A stretch of 64,000 bases of DNA from Limnohabitans_A sp048020265. Lineage in GTDB: Bacteria > Pseudomonadota > Gammaproteobacteria > Burkholderiales > Burkholderiaceae_C. Position 1 is the first letter of the stretch. Every line of letters starts with the position of its first letter. Under the pieces are notes generated by a model. The model was given only the letters and a program-made list of their open reading frames with translations. It had not been told where the DNA came from and did no database searches. The stretch lies in assembly GCF_048020265.1 (NCBI RefSeq), contig NZ_CP171843.1, positions 1,612,001-1,676,000 of the forward strand, in the 5' to 3' direction. A program made the position numbers and the translations under genes. Shown piece by piece: positions 52,160-63,100 of this stretch.

Positions 52160-53341
52160 TCAAATCGGCCGCAGCGCCTGAGTCAGCACCTTGCTGACCG
52201 GGTTGACCAGATACGACAAAATCGAGCGCTGGCCCACCACCAGGTCCACCTGTGCCGTCATGCCGGGGCGAACCTCCATGCGCTGGGCCTTTTCGCCATC
52301 AAAGTCCTTGGCACCGATCTTCACATGCACCCGGTAATAGGGCTGAGGGCCGCGTTGGGTTTCTTCGACCAAGGTGTCGGGGCTCACATAAACCACCTCG
52401 CCCCTGAAGCCACCATAGATGCTGGCATCAAACGCATCCAGCTTCACATTGGCCGCTTGCCCCACGGTCACAAAAGCAATGTCGGCCGGATACACCTTGG
52501 CCTCCAGCACCAGCCCACTTTGGGTGGGCAGCAACTCCATCACCGTGTCACCCGGCCGCACCACCCCGCCCAAGGTGGTCACACGAATGTTTTTCACCAA
52601 CCCCCTGCTGGGCGCACTCAGGTCAGTCTGCTCCAGCAGCTGAGCGCGGTCATTCAACGCCTCGCTCTGGGCATTCAGGTCCTCCTGGGCCTTGGTCATA
52701 TCGGCCTGGGCATCCTGAAAAAACTTGTTGTGCCGCGTCGTGATCTGCGCCTCGATGTCGGCAATCTGGCGGCGTGATCGCAAGATATCCGCCTGACTCA
52801 CATCGCCAGTGGACTCCAGCTTCTTGATCATCTCGCTTTCTTCGAGCAGCACCGAATGCACCTTGCGCAGCGCCTGGATGTCCTCCGTGAAGGCCGTCTT
52901 GCGGCGGTTGTACAGGTTGGTCTGGTTTTCGATCAAGGCCGGGTAAGCCTTCATCTGTTGGTCAAAGCTCAATTTTTGGCCATACACCTCGGCACGCAAA
53001 CGGGCCAATGTGATGCGCAAGGCCATCACCTTGCCCTGCGTATCGTCCAACGCCGCCTTGACCCGGGTTTTCTCAAAGCTGGCCAGCAACTGCCCCTCTT
53101 TGACCTCTTGCCCCTCTTGCACGAACAACTCACGCAGCACGCCACCGTCGACCGCCTGAATGATCTGCGTGCGGTCGCTGGCAATCACTTGCCCCTGAGC
53201 ACGTTTGACCTGATCGATCTCGGTCATGCCCGCCCAGACGGTCAAGCCCACCAGCCCCACCATCGTCACCCACAAGGTCAGGCGCACCGATGCACTGTGG
53301 GGCGTATCAAAATCTGCTCTTTGCTTCATGTTCTCTTTCAT
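52160..53341 (-). CDS. HlyD-family type I secretion membrane-fusion protein
   Basis: 393 residues: one N-terminal membrane helix (TLWVTMVGLVGLTVWAG), a short lipoyl-like half (DGGVLRELFVQEGQEVKEGQ), a long coiled coil (about residues 90-255) and the C-terminal lipoyl/beta-barrel halves (LSAPSRGLVKNIRVTTLGGV, EVRPGMTAQVDLVVGQRSI). It bridges the inner-membrane ABC exporter and TolC. The ATG at 53341 overlaps the ABC-exporter stop (ATGA). Third gene of the secretion operon. The closest well-known relatives are LapC/HlyD. Confidence 0.93.
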   Translation of the reverse strand: MKENMKQRADFDTPHSASVRLTLWVTMVGLVGLTVWAGMTEIDQVKRAQGQVIASDRTQIIQAVDGGVLRELFVQEGQEVKEGQLLASFEKTRVKAALDDTQGKVMALRITLARLRAEVYGQKLSFDQQMKAYPALIENQTNLYNRRKTAFTEDIQALRKVHSVLLEESEMIKKLESTGDVSQADILRSRRQIADIEAQITTRHNKFFQDAQADMTKAQEDLNAQSEALNDRAQLLEQTDLSAPSRGLVKNIRVTTLGGVVRPGDTVMELLPTQSGLVLEAKVYPADIAFVTVGQAANVKLDAFDASIYGGFRGEVVYVSPDTLVEETQRGPQPYYRVHVKIGAKDFDGEKAQRMEVRPGMTAQVDLVVGQRSILSYLVNPVSKVLTQALRPI

Positions 53342-55503
53342 GCCCGCGCTCCTGTAACCTGAACGCCCACGGCAGGCGGCGTTTGGCGGGCAGACGGTGT
53401 CTCGGTTTGGGTGTTTTTACTCAACTGCGCCAACACCGCATCACGCGGCCCATCCATCACGACCTGGCCACGCGCCACCACCAAAACGCGCGACACCAAA
53501 GCCAGCATGCTGGGTTTGTGCGTGACCAGCACCAAGGTGCTGCCGCCCAGTTGCGGGTTACGCAGTGCATTCAGACAACGGGCTTCGGTCCCTGCATCCA
53601 TGGAGGCCGTGGGCTCATCGAGCAACATGACCTTGGGGCTCGCCAACACCAAACGGGTAAACACCAACAATTGTTTTTGTCCGCCAGACAGGCCGCGCCC
53701 GCCCTCAAAAATAGGCAAATCCAAGCCCATGGGGTGCGCTGCCACCAAATCAAGCAAGCCGGTCTGCGCCATCGCGGCCTTGATCACGTCATCGCCCGGA
53801 TTGGGCAAACCCACCAACAGGTTCTGACGCAAAGTGCCTTCGAACAAGCGGTGGTCTTGCTGCACATAACCCACATGCCTGCTCATCGTCTCACGCGCCA
53901 CATGCGACACGTCCAAGCCATCGATCAGAACACGCCCCTCGGTGGGGCGATACAAACCCGCCATCAAACGCAACAACGTGGATTTGCCTGAACCCACAGT
54001 GCCCAAAATGCCAATGCGCTCACCGGGTGTGACGGTCAAACGCTTCACACTCACAGCAGGCGGCGCTTTGCCATAGGCAAACTGCACATCCTCCAGCACA
54101 TATTGACCATTCAACACCGAAGGCGTCAAGGGATGAACACCCGCTGTGGTGTCAGGCGCCAGCTTGTACAAACCCTCCACGCCATCGATCGCCACACGGG
54201 CGTGTGCGTGCTGCACCATCAGGCTGGGCACCATCATCACGGCCGACAAGACACGCCCGCCCAATATCGAACAGGCGATCAAACCACCCATGGTGATCAT
54301 CCCATCAATCACCAGCGCGGCACCCAGAGAAATCAGCAGCACAAAACTGAACTGCTGCATGCTGGCCATGAAGTATTGCAAGCTGTCATTGGTGTGACGC
54401 ATCTTCAGATCGTTGAGGATCGTCTTGTTGCACAAATCAATCCATTTGGACAAGAAGAACCAGCCCCCGTGCGTAGCCTTGATGGTTTCAGCCCCTTCCA
54501 CGGTCTCGACCAACATGCCGGTCTTCATGTTCACCTCGCGCTGGCCCTCGGCAGCCAGGCGACGCACCCGACTGCGAAAAGTCAAGCCAATCACCAAAGC
54601 CAATGTGGCCATGACCAAGGGCACCAAAGCCACCCAGGGCGAGGCGATCCACGCAATCACCACCAAAAAGATCACAGCAGCAGGCACATCCACCAGAGCG
54701 AACAGAGTTGAGGCGGTGTAAAAGTTACGGACCTGTTCGTAGCCTCTGAGCTGCGAAGCCAGAGAACCAACGGAAGCAGGCATCTGGTCCAGCCGCACCG
54801 AGAGCAAACGCTCAAAAATGTCCCGCCCCAATCGGCTGTCCAGTCCCACCACAGCGCGGTCCATCACCTTGGACCGGGCCCATTTCATGACCCACTCAAA
54901 AACGATCAAGATCAAAACACCGCCAAGCAGGGCGACCAGCGTCTCGATGCTGCGGGTCGGAATAACTTTGTCATAAACCTGCATCGAGAAAAACGACACC
55001 ACCACAGCCAACAAGTTGATCATCAAAGACGCGGTGATCGACTCTGCAATGGGGCCCCGAAACGACTTGAGCACCTGCGACAAACGGTCTTCAAATCTGG
55101 CAGGCCCACCCGACGCCCCGGCCTCGGGTGGCAACACCCGCAGCACACACGTCAGATCGCCAGCCCCCACATGCACCGCCGGCTGGCCTGCACGCTCGAG
55201 CAACCATTCGTCACCCATAAGACCTTGTGTCAGCAAGCCCCAGCCATGGGTGCGGCTGCAGACCAACAAGGGCAAACGCTCGCGCAGTGGCGCAGACAAG
55301 CTTCGCGCACCCACCCAACCTGCCTGCAAACACACCTGCTCGGCCAATACCGGGGACAAAGCCACCGCGTCAGCGCCCTCTACACCCGCGACTGCCAACA
55401 CAGCCCCCTGCAACCTCACTTCGTCGAGGGCAAACCGCTGTGTGCGCGCCAAAGACACCAATGCAGCACTCAGCTGCTCCCAAGCCAATTCATTCATAGT
55501 CAT
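53338..55503 (-). CDS. Type I secretion ABC transporter, LapB/RtxB-like
   Basis: 721 residues. Residues 1-130 form a degenerate C39-like domain without the catalytic cysteine motif, typical of exporters that keep the substrate signal intact. Membrane domain about 150-450 (SITASLMINLLAVVVSFFSM, YDKVIPTRSIETLVAL). The ATPase domain has Walker A GTVGSGKSTLL, signature LSGGQKQLL and Walker B KVMLLDEPTASMD. The ATG at 55503 overlaps the TolC stop; a TTG at 55512 is rejected. It drives export of the large adhesin encoded upstream. Confidence 0.95.
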   Translation of the reverse strand: MTMNELAWEQLSAALVSLARTQRFALDEVRLQGAVLAVAGVEGADAVALSPVLAEQVCLQAGWVGARSLSAPLRERLPLLVCSRTHGWGLLTQGLMGDEWLLERAGQPAVHVGAGDLTCVLRVLPPEAGASGGPARFEDRLSQVLKSFRGPIAESITASLMINLLAVVVSFFSMQVYDKVIPTRSIETLVALLGGVLILIVFEWVMKWARSKVMDRAVVGLDSRLGRDIFERLLSVRLDQMPASVGSLASQLRGYEQVRNFYTASTLFALVDVPAAVIFLVVIAWIASPWVALVPLVMATLALVIGLTFRSRVRRLAAEGQREVNMKTGMLVETVEGAETIKATHGGWFFLSKWIDLCNKTILNDLKMRHTNDSLQYFMASMQQFSFVLLISLGAALVIDGMITMGGLIACSILGGRVLSAVMMVPSLMVQHAHARVAIDGVEGLYKLAPDTTAGVHPLTPSVLNGQYVLEDVQFAYGKAPPAVSVKRLTVTPGERIGILGTVGSGKSTLLRLMAGLYRPTEGRVLIDGLDVSHVARETMSRHVGYVQQDHRLFEGTLRQNLLVGLPNPGDDVIKAAMAQTGLLDLVAAHPMGLDLPIFEGGRGLSGGQKQLLVFTRLVLASPKVMLLDEPTASMDAGTEARCLNALRNPQLGGSTLVLVTHKPSMLALVSRVLVVARGQVVMDGPRDAVLAQLSKNTQTETPSARQTPPAVGVQVTGARA

Positions 55504-56855
55504 CGCATCCAATCTGGGTGGGTCGGCAGCTCACCGCTGCGCAGACGCCAGCGGTAGTAGGCTAACGTGGTGGCATTGCTGGCTTGCGCCAGACGCAGCT
55601 GCGACTGAGACAACTCCTGTAAGGAATTGAGCACCTCCAGCCAGCTTTTAAGGCCACCAAAATACAGTCGCTCATAAGATGCCAACACTTCGCTGGCACT
55701 GTCGATCGTGGACACCAACGAGGCCTGGCGGTCGAATTCCCTCTGCAAAGTTGTCCAGTCCTGCAAGACCAGCTCCTGCTTTTCCAGGCGCACCGCGTCC
55801 ACGGCCTCCAAGCGAGCTTGCAAACGTGCACTGTCCGCAGCCGACTGCGTCATGCTTGCCAGGCCCGCACCAGGGGTGTAATTGAGACCCAGGGTCCACA
55901 AACTGCGCTCGGCCTCGGTGGTCACATCACCCAGGCGACGCTGATAAGCCAACACCAGTTTGGGCCAGCGCTCGGCTTTTTGCACCTTCAGTTGCTCCGA
56001 GGCCGCCGCGGCATCCAGCTCGGCCCTGCGCACTGCGGGGTGTTGCGCCAAACGTTCAGCCGCGACCTCGGCCCTTTGCATCTTCATCCACTGCGCCAAA
56101 GGGCCTTGAGGCAATGGCACGCGCAAAGCTGGCAACGACGTTTGCAAAGGCCCACCCACCAGCTGCTCCATGCGCTGCAGCGCCATTTGCATGGCCGACT
56201 CGGCATCCGCCAAATCGGCCTGCGCCCGCGACACGCGCACAGCGAGCAGCCTGAGCTCCACCGAAGAAGACAAACCCGCCGACACCCGCCGCTGCATGAT
56301 GGCTTGGTAGCGGTTTAGCCCTTCCAAGGTGCGGCTGGTCACGACGCGGTTGGCCTCGGCATCCAGCAAACCGGCCCAGACCTCCACCAAACGCAAAGCC
56401 ACATCACCACGCACCACATTCACCTGCTCGGCGCTGGCCTGATCCAACTTTTCAGCAGCAGCCACGCGTGCGCTCAAGGCACCGCCTGACCACAATGGCT
56501 GCTGCACATTGAAAGTCGCACCTTTTTGAGCCGCCGTGTTCGGGCCATCGGTGCGCTGCGTGTTGAATGACAAGGTGGGCCAAAAGCCCCACTTGGCCAC
56601 ATCCACATCGAGCTTCGCCCCATCGCCTTGCGCCAAGGCTGCGCGAACCTGCGGGTGCACCGATGTCGCGGTCCTCAACAGCCCCTCAAAGACCCCATGC
56701 GACGGCGCACTGGCCACCTCAGCAGGCAGCACAGCAGCCACCTGGCGGGCAGTGACAAGCTCGTGCTGTGCTGCTCCCGTCAAAGGAAAACCAACAAGCC
56801 CCAACGAAATCCAGGCCCAGCGCCACATCGAGTGACAGCGATTTAAATCCAGCAT
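55500..56855 (-). CDS. TolC-family outer-membrane channel of the type I system
   Basis: 451 residues with a signal peptide (about residues 10-28, ending GAAQ). Two OEP repeats of long helices and beta strands are seen: VFEGLLRTATSVHPQVRAAL and LVQDWTTLQREFDRQASLVS-like (DWTTLQREFDRQASLVS). It forms the outer-membrane tunnel for the ABC/HlyD pair encoded directly behind it with ATGA coupling. AAGGTG stands upstream of the ATG at 56855. First gene of the secretion operon, 291 bases downstream of the adhesin stop. Confidence 0.93.
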   Translation of the reverse strand: MLDLNRCHSMWRWAWISLGLVGFPLTGAAQHELVTARQVAAVLPAEVASAPSHGVFEGLLRTATSVHPQVRAALAQGDGAKLDVDVAKWGFWPTLSFNTQRTDGPNTAAQKGATFNVQQPLWSGGALSARVAAAEKLDQASAEQVNVVRGDVALRLVEVWAGLLDAEANRVVTSRTLEGLNRYQAIMQRRVSAGLSSSVELRLLAVRVSRAQADLADAESAMQMALQRMEQLVGGPLQTSLPALRVPLPQGPLAQWMKMQRAEVAAERLAQHPAVRRAELDAAAASEQLKVQKAERWPKLVLAYQRRLGDVTTEAERSLWTLGLNYTPGAGLASMTQSAADSARLQARLEAVDAVRLEKQELVLQDWTTLQREFDRQASLVSTIDSASEVLASYERLYFGGLKSWLEVLNSLQELSQSQLRLAQASNATTLAYYRWRLRSGELPTHPDWMR

Positions 56856-57146
56856 TTTTTACACCTTGAACACACAAAACCGCCTTGGATGAGCCTCGAA
56901 GGCATGTGCAAGACCCCAAAAAGACCTCTTCAGTCAATTTCCAGATGAATCCATGCTGTCAATTTTAGACTAATAAATAACCTTAGTTTTAAATTAAAAT
57001 TTTTAAGACTTATAAAACAGTTAATTCAATTAAAACATTAAAAACATCAGATCCAATGAAACTACGAGCGCATGGACTTTTCAGCCCATGCGCTCTGATT
57101 CAAAGATTCGCGGTCTGTCACGCCAGTGGATGTGACAGATGAAACG
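56856..57146. promoter_or_regulatory. AT-rich gap between adhesin and secretion operon
   Basis: About 290 bases. 56940-57060 is markedly AT-rich (runs such as TTTTAAATTAAAATTTTTAA) in a genome of high GC. It is the likely promoter region of the TolC-ABC-HlyD operon. A consensus-like TTGACA (minus strand, about 56963-56958) is present but its -10 partner is poor, so I do not assign a start site. AT-rich islands of this kind are frequent targets of H-NS-like silencers. A terminator-like hairpin sits at 57066-57095. Confidence 0.5.
57066..57095 (-). terminator. Terminator-like hairpin after the adhesin gene
   Basis: GAGCGCATGG and CCATGCGCTC form a perfect 10-base stem with a 10-base loop, 52 bases after the adhesin stop on the minus strand. 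The following strand is T-containing but not a clean T run, so termination may be partial and allow read-through into the TolC gene. Confidence 0.6.
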
Positions 57147-60100
57147 TCACAGCACCTGGTAAGCGTGCAACTGCTGTTGGGTCAACGTTGTGTATTCGAA
57201 CGCTGCATCCGACACCAAGACGCTGGAGCCATCGGAGGCCGTGGCCGTGGTGCGGCCGGCCTCGATCACGCCGATGGCAGGCTCACGCTGCACACCATCG
57301 CTTTCCAGGTTGATCTCTTGAATGCCCCAATCGAGCAAATCACGCAGCTCGCCCACATCACTCACGCCGTTGCCGTTGGCGTCTTGCCAAACGTCGAACT
57401 CGGCAAACTTCGCGTCCTGTGCGTTGAAGACACCGTCGCCGTTGCTGTCAAAGGCCATGCGCAAACCTTCCAAGTCGGTGTTACCACCGTACTGGGTGAA
57501 GGCGTACTGGCTGACGTCGGTCACCAGACCATCGCCAAACTTGTTCCACACCAGCACGCCGTCCTCGCGGGCGGCCCAGGCGCTGAAGTCCATTTGGCCG
57601 TCGGTGTTCACGTCCATCAACTGCTGGCTGTAGCAGATGGTGCCGTCGCGGTTCAGGTCGAACACGATGGGGGCAACAACAGGAGCAGACATTACTTCCA
57701 GGACCACAAGTCGAGCATTTGAGTCTGCAACGTCGTTCGTAACACTTCCATTCAGGATAGTCACCGTAACGTGCCCCCCAGATGCCGTTTGGGTGGAAGT
57801 CCAATAAGCGGACGAGCCAGACCAACCCGTGGGAACCGAAGAAGATGAGTTACCTGGCAGGGCAGTGTCAGTGCTCAAAGCGACCAACTCTTCTTTGGTA
57901 GGCAAGACCAAGGTATAGCCGCCCACGATAGCCGTCCGCTCTCCATCAACGCCAAAAGCAGGAGTAGACAGTCCAGTTGTGTCAATACCTGCGTTAAAGA
58001 GCGTATCGAGAACATTGTGATCCACAGTATCGTTGGAGCCAGCCAAACCGTTGGCGCTGACGTCGAGGAAGAAGTACACCTTGCCGGTTGAAGAAACACG
58101 TTTCTCGATCAGGTTCAGACGAACGCCCGACACCGTACCCAAATCAAAACTAGAGCCAAGATTACTTGCGGAACCTAAAGTAGAGAAGTTCAAAGTTGTG
58201 GTGTCGGAGCTTCCAATTCCAGCGTAAGCATTGCCGGCCAGATCAGTGATGGCACTGGAACTGATTTGAACTGCGTACTGCTTCCCAGCTTGCAGGTCTT
58301 GTGTCGGATTGATGGACAACTGGTCGCCAGAGACACTGAGTTGGCCTGCAGCGGAGGCCACATCGATGATCACATCGTTTGCACCATCTAGCGCCTTCAG
58401 AGTGATTGTCCCGCCTGCACCCAACATCACTTCCTCATTGAACTTCAGGACCAGATTAGCCGTGTTCACCAGTTGCCCGTTATCCAAAGGCGAACTGCTT
58501 GACAACGCTGGAGGCGCATTGTCGATAGTCAGATCAAAGGAGCTGCCAACCGCACTTGTATTACCCGCCGCATCGGTGGCCGTGGCCTGCACCTGGTAGC
58601 TGCCTTGCGCCAGCGGCGTGCTGGGTGTGAGGGTCCAGACGCCGCTGGCGTTGGCCGTGGTGGTGCCCAGCAGGGTATTGCCGGTATAAACCTTGACGGT
58701 GCTACCGGCTTCGGCCGCACCGGTGAAGGTGGGCGTGGCGTCGTCGGTGGTGGTGCCGCTGTCTGCAGCGGTGGGTTGCGAGGCGCCCACGTTGTCGGCG
58801 TAGCTGTCGATGGTAGGGCCGGCCGGCGGCGTGGTGTCGATCACCAGCTGACTGGTGGTGCCGCTGTAGGCGGTGCTGCCGCCGTTGGTGGTCACGTTGA
58901 CCACGCTGCCACTGACCAGGCTGGCCGAGCCGCTGGCGCCGGAGTCGTCAACCAGACGCACAGTCAGCGCACCAGGAGTGGCTGCGCCGTTGTAGCGCAC
59001 CAAGGTGTCGGCCGCCAGGAACACGGCGGCCGAGTCGCCGGTGCTGGTGGGCAGCGCCGTCCAGCTGCTGCCGTTGAACCATTCATAACCTGCGCTGTTG
59101 CCGGTGACGACCACGCCCTTGAAGGTCTGGCCGGCGTTGGCGTCGCTGAAGGCGACTTCGAACAGGCTGGCCACGGTGGCGGCATTGGTCACGGTGGCGG
59201 CTGCGCCGGCTGCGGCGCTGGCGTTGTTGTTCACGCTCACGCCGCTGGCCACGAACACGGTGGCACCCTGGTAGCTGTAGGCCACGTAGTTGGTGCCGTT
59301 GACAAAGCCCCAGGCGCTGCCGTAGCTGGCGGCCAGGCTGGCACCGCTGGCGGTGGCGCCTTGCGTCCAGCTGCCCACCAGTTGCAGCGCATCGGGTGTG
59401 GCACCGCCGTCGCCGTTGACGACCACCATCTTGGCCTCATTGGCCATGGTGCCCGCGTTGTCGGTGACTTGCTGGCCCATGCGAGCCACAGAGGCAGGGT
59501 CGAGCTTGAGGGTGTTGACCACGCCGGTGCTGCCGCCGAGGTTGAACACGCCAAAGTTGCCCACCTTGGACGCCACGGTGGCGTTGGTCAGGTCGAGCGT
59601 GCCCGCTGCCGTGGTGGACAGCGTGAGCGTGTTGATGCCCGTGCCGCCGCCCAGCAGCATGGTGTTGCTGTTGCCCAGCTGGGTGAGGTTGTCGTTGTTG
59701 GTGATGACGGTGTCGTTACCCGCGCCAGCCAGGATGCGGTCGGCGCCGCCGTTGGCGGTGAAGGTGTCGTCCAGGTCGCCACCGGTGAAGGTGTCGGTGG
59801 CGTTGGAGGCACCGCCGGTTTGCACGAGGGTGCCGGTGGGGCCAAAGTTCATCACCTTGAGACTGTGCTCACTGGTGTAAGTGGGGTTGGCCACCTCGTC
59901 CTGGTAGCTGACCTGGAAACCGCCGTTGTCCAGCGCCAGCAGGCTGAAGCTTTCCAGATTTTCTGGGTACGAAGCCTCGTCCACCATGAAGAAGGGCACT
60001 TTCACGCTGCCGTCCGGATTGACGATCATGGCGAACACACCGTACTTGCCCGTGGCATTGACGGACGCGGTCGCCACGATGACGATGCTGCCGTCCTTGA

Positions 60101-63100
60101 GCTGCACCACATCTTGCGGGTAGCTGTATTGGTAGGTGTAGCCCGCTGGCACCACGTTGGAAATCCGGTACTCGAACAGGTTGTCCACGCTTTGGGTCAG
60201 CGGATTGACCAGCATCAGTTTGAGCGCGTAGCCAGAGAAGGCATCCACGCCACTGCCCAGAACCGCCAGCTTGCCGTTGCTGAGCAAGGTGGTCTGAATG
60301 TCGCCGGCGCTGTAGACAAAGTCCACATCGAAACTGACGGGTGTGAGACTGCCTGGCGCAAAGTGCATCAGCTTGACGTAGCGGTCAAAGGCCCCTTCGA
60401 GGGTGAGCACAACACTGCCGTCAGCCAGCAGGACCGGGTTCAGGTTGCTGTAGGTGCTGACCCCTCCGATGAGGGCCGTCGGCCCTTCCAGGATATCGCC
60501 TGTGTTGGCATTGACCTTGAGCGAGTACACGGTGCTGCCGTTGGTGTAAACGACGGCCAGAGTGTTGTCGTCAATCAACCAGTTGGACGTCATGTACACG
60601 CCGGTGATGCCGCTGTAGTTGATGGGCGTTTGCGGTACACCGTTGGCACTCACACGCGTGAGCGTGAGGGTGCCGTTGGCGATCTCGCCATTGATGTTCC
60701 GGGCACCAGTGATGTAGAAGTTGCCCAGGCTGTCAGGGCTGAGGCTGACGCCCGCCGTCTTGTCGCCCCAACCGCTGGTCAATGTGTCGCTGGACACGTT
60801 GGTGGACAGGATGGCCCCGGTGGCCGAATCCACCACGCTCACGGCGCCCGTGGTCACAGAGTTCACCGGCGATCCGCCAGCCGCAAACCACTGGGTGCTG
60901 TTGCGTTGGACCAAATAGGTCTTGTCGCCCACCTGGTAATGCGCTGCATAAGTGAGGTAAGGGCTGCCAGCCGTGAGGACATCCGTGCCTGCGGGCGCAG
61001 GCGCTGCACCGAAGTACTGCGTAGCCGTTGCGCCCTGCCCGGCCACGCCGGTGCTGACGCTGGTGTAACTGCCGCCGGCCACGCTCACGCCGATGGCATC
61101 GCTGCCGGTGGACGGTGCGGTCACGACCAGGGTGTACTGGGTGTCAGACACCTTGGTGAAAGCGCCCTTGGTGCCGGCGCTGATGCTCACGTCATCGGCC
61201 GTGAAGCCGCTCACCGCCTCGTTGAAGGTGAAGGTGAAAGTCACGTCGCTGCTGTTGGCGGCGCTGCTGGCGCTCACGTTGTCGGTGATGCTGACCTGTG
61301 ACACCGACAGCGCGGCCAGCGGGCTGCTGATGCTGCTTTGCAGCACATTGGGTGCGGTGTTGGCATCAGCCTGCAGGCCGATCTTGTACTCCAGGACCGC
61401 CGAGCCGATGTTGCCGGCTATGTCTTCCACGCGGGCCAGGTAGCGGACCTGGGTGTTGTAGGCCGTGGTGTTGGTGGCGTCGTCAATGGTCCAGGTGGAC
61501 TGCCCGCCGGCGTTCACTGTCACGGTGGCGTTGCCGACCTTGACGAGCGCGTTGACCCAGCTGCTGCCGTCCCACTGGTAGTACACGCTTTCATTCATCT
61601 TGGGCTTAGTCAGCAGGGTGCTGCCGCTGTAGACGCTGAAGCTGTAGGTGGAGGTGCGGACCACTTCGACGATGTCGCCGGCGTTGGGGGCCGTGGGCAG
61701 GTAGATGTTGGCCGCGTAGCCACCGTCAATGACGTTGTAGGTGAGCTTGCTGTAGCCACTGGCAATCTGGCCTGGGGCGTTGTTAACCTGGGTCTGGCTG
61801 ACGGCACCGGTCATGTCGGGCGAGCGGTAGACGACCAAGCTTTCGTCGCTGGCCAGCGCGGTGCCGGCAGTGGCCCCGCCCAGCATGCCGATGACGGTGG
61901 GCGTGAGGTCGTCGGTGGTGCCGCCTTTAGCCACCGTGCCGGTCTGCAAGCCGTAGTTGTCGTTGATGCTGGTGATGACCAGGCTGGGGCTGGAGACGAT
62001 GGTGTCGACCGTGACGGTCAGTGCCGGGCTCTTGCCGCTTTCGTTGCCGGCAGCGTCGGTGAGCGTGTACGTCAGGGCATGCTCACCGCTGGACAGCGGG
62101 CTGTTGGGCGTGAGAAGGCCGGTCAGCGGGTCGTAGGTGGCAGCGACCTTGACACCATCGACATACAGGCTGGGCAGGTCGGTCTGACCAGCGCCGATGT
62201 TCAGAACCGGCGTGGTGTCGTCGGTGACGGATGCAGTGCTGGCCGCATTCTGGATGGTGCCAACGTTGTCGACGAAGTTCTGCGGTGCACTGCCCGGGTT
62301 GGTCGGGGCTGTGGTGTCAATCCAGAGGCCGCTGGTCTTGTTGCCGTTGGCGTCGAACTGCTGGGCATGAACGGTGTAGTCGCCGAGGTATTGGTCACCG
62401 TATGTCCAGGTGACGGCAAAGCCGCCGTCGGCCTTGGGCACGACGCTGGCGAACCATTGCCAGTTGGCGGTGTCGGTGTTGACGTTGAGGGCACTGCCCA
62501 GCGGCGTGCCGGTGTTGCTGAAAATCTGGCCCTTGAGGTCATAGCCTTTGTTGCCGGCCATGTCGTATTCGGCCCAGATGGCAACGATGCGCCCGTCGCT
62601 CAGGAAGGTGACGTCGCCGTAGCCTTCGTAGCCACCCGCGGAGCGGGTGTAGACCGGAATCTCACCGGTGCGGGCGCTGCCGTCGGCGTTGAAGATGCGC
62701 AGGTTCTGCGCCAGAGACATGCCGTCCTGGCCCCAGGACATCCACGAGACGACATACGAGCCGTCGGTGTGGGTGCTGATGGCCGGCTGCACCTGGTTGT
62801 TGGTGCTGACGGTGCTGACCTGGGCGGCGCTGTTGGACGCGCTGAGGTTGGCGTTGAAAGTCTGCGCGTACACGCCGGTGCCGTCGCCGTCACCCAGAGC
62901 TTGCCAGGTGACGATGAGCTTGCCGTTGGTGCCGGCCGCGATGTCGAGGTCGCGGTTGGCGCCATAGGTGCCGTTGATCGGACCGGAGGCAGTGAAGCTG
63001 GCCAGCTGGGTGGCGCTGGTCTTGAGGCTGCCGTTGGCGCCGTAGACGCTGCCCCAGACCGTGCTGGTGCCGGCGTTGTCTACACGCCAGACCACGGCCA

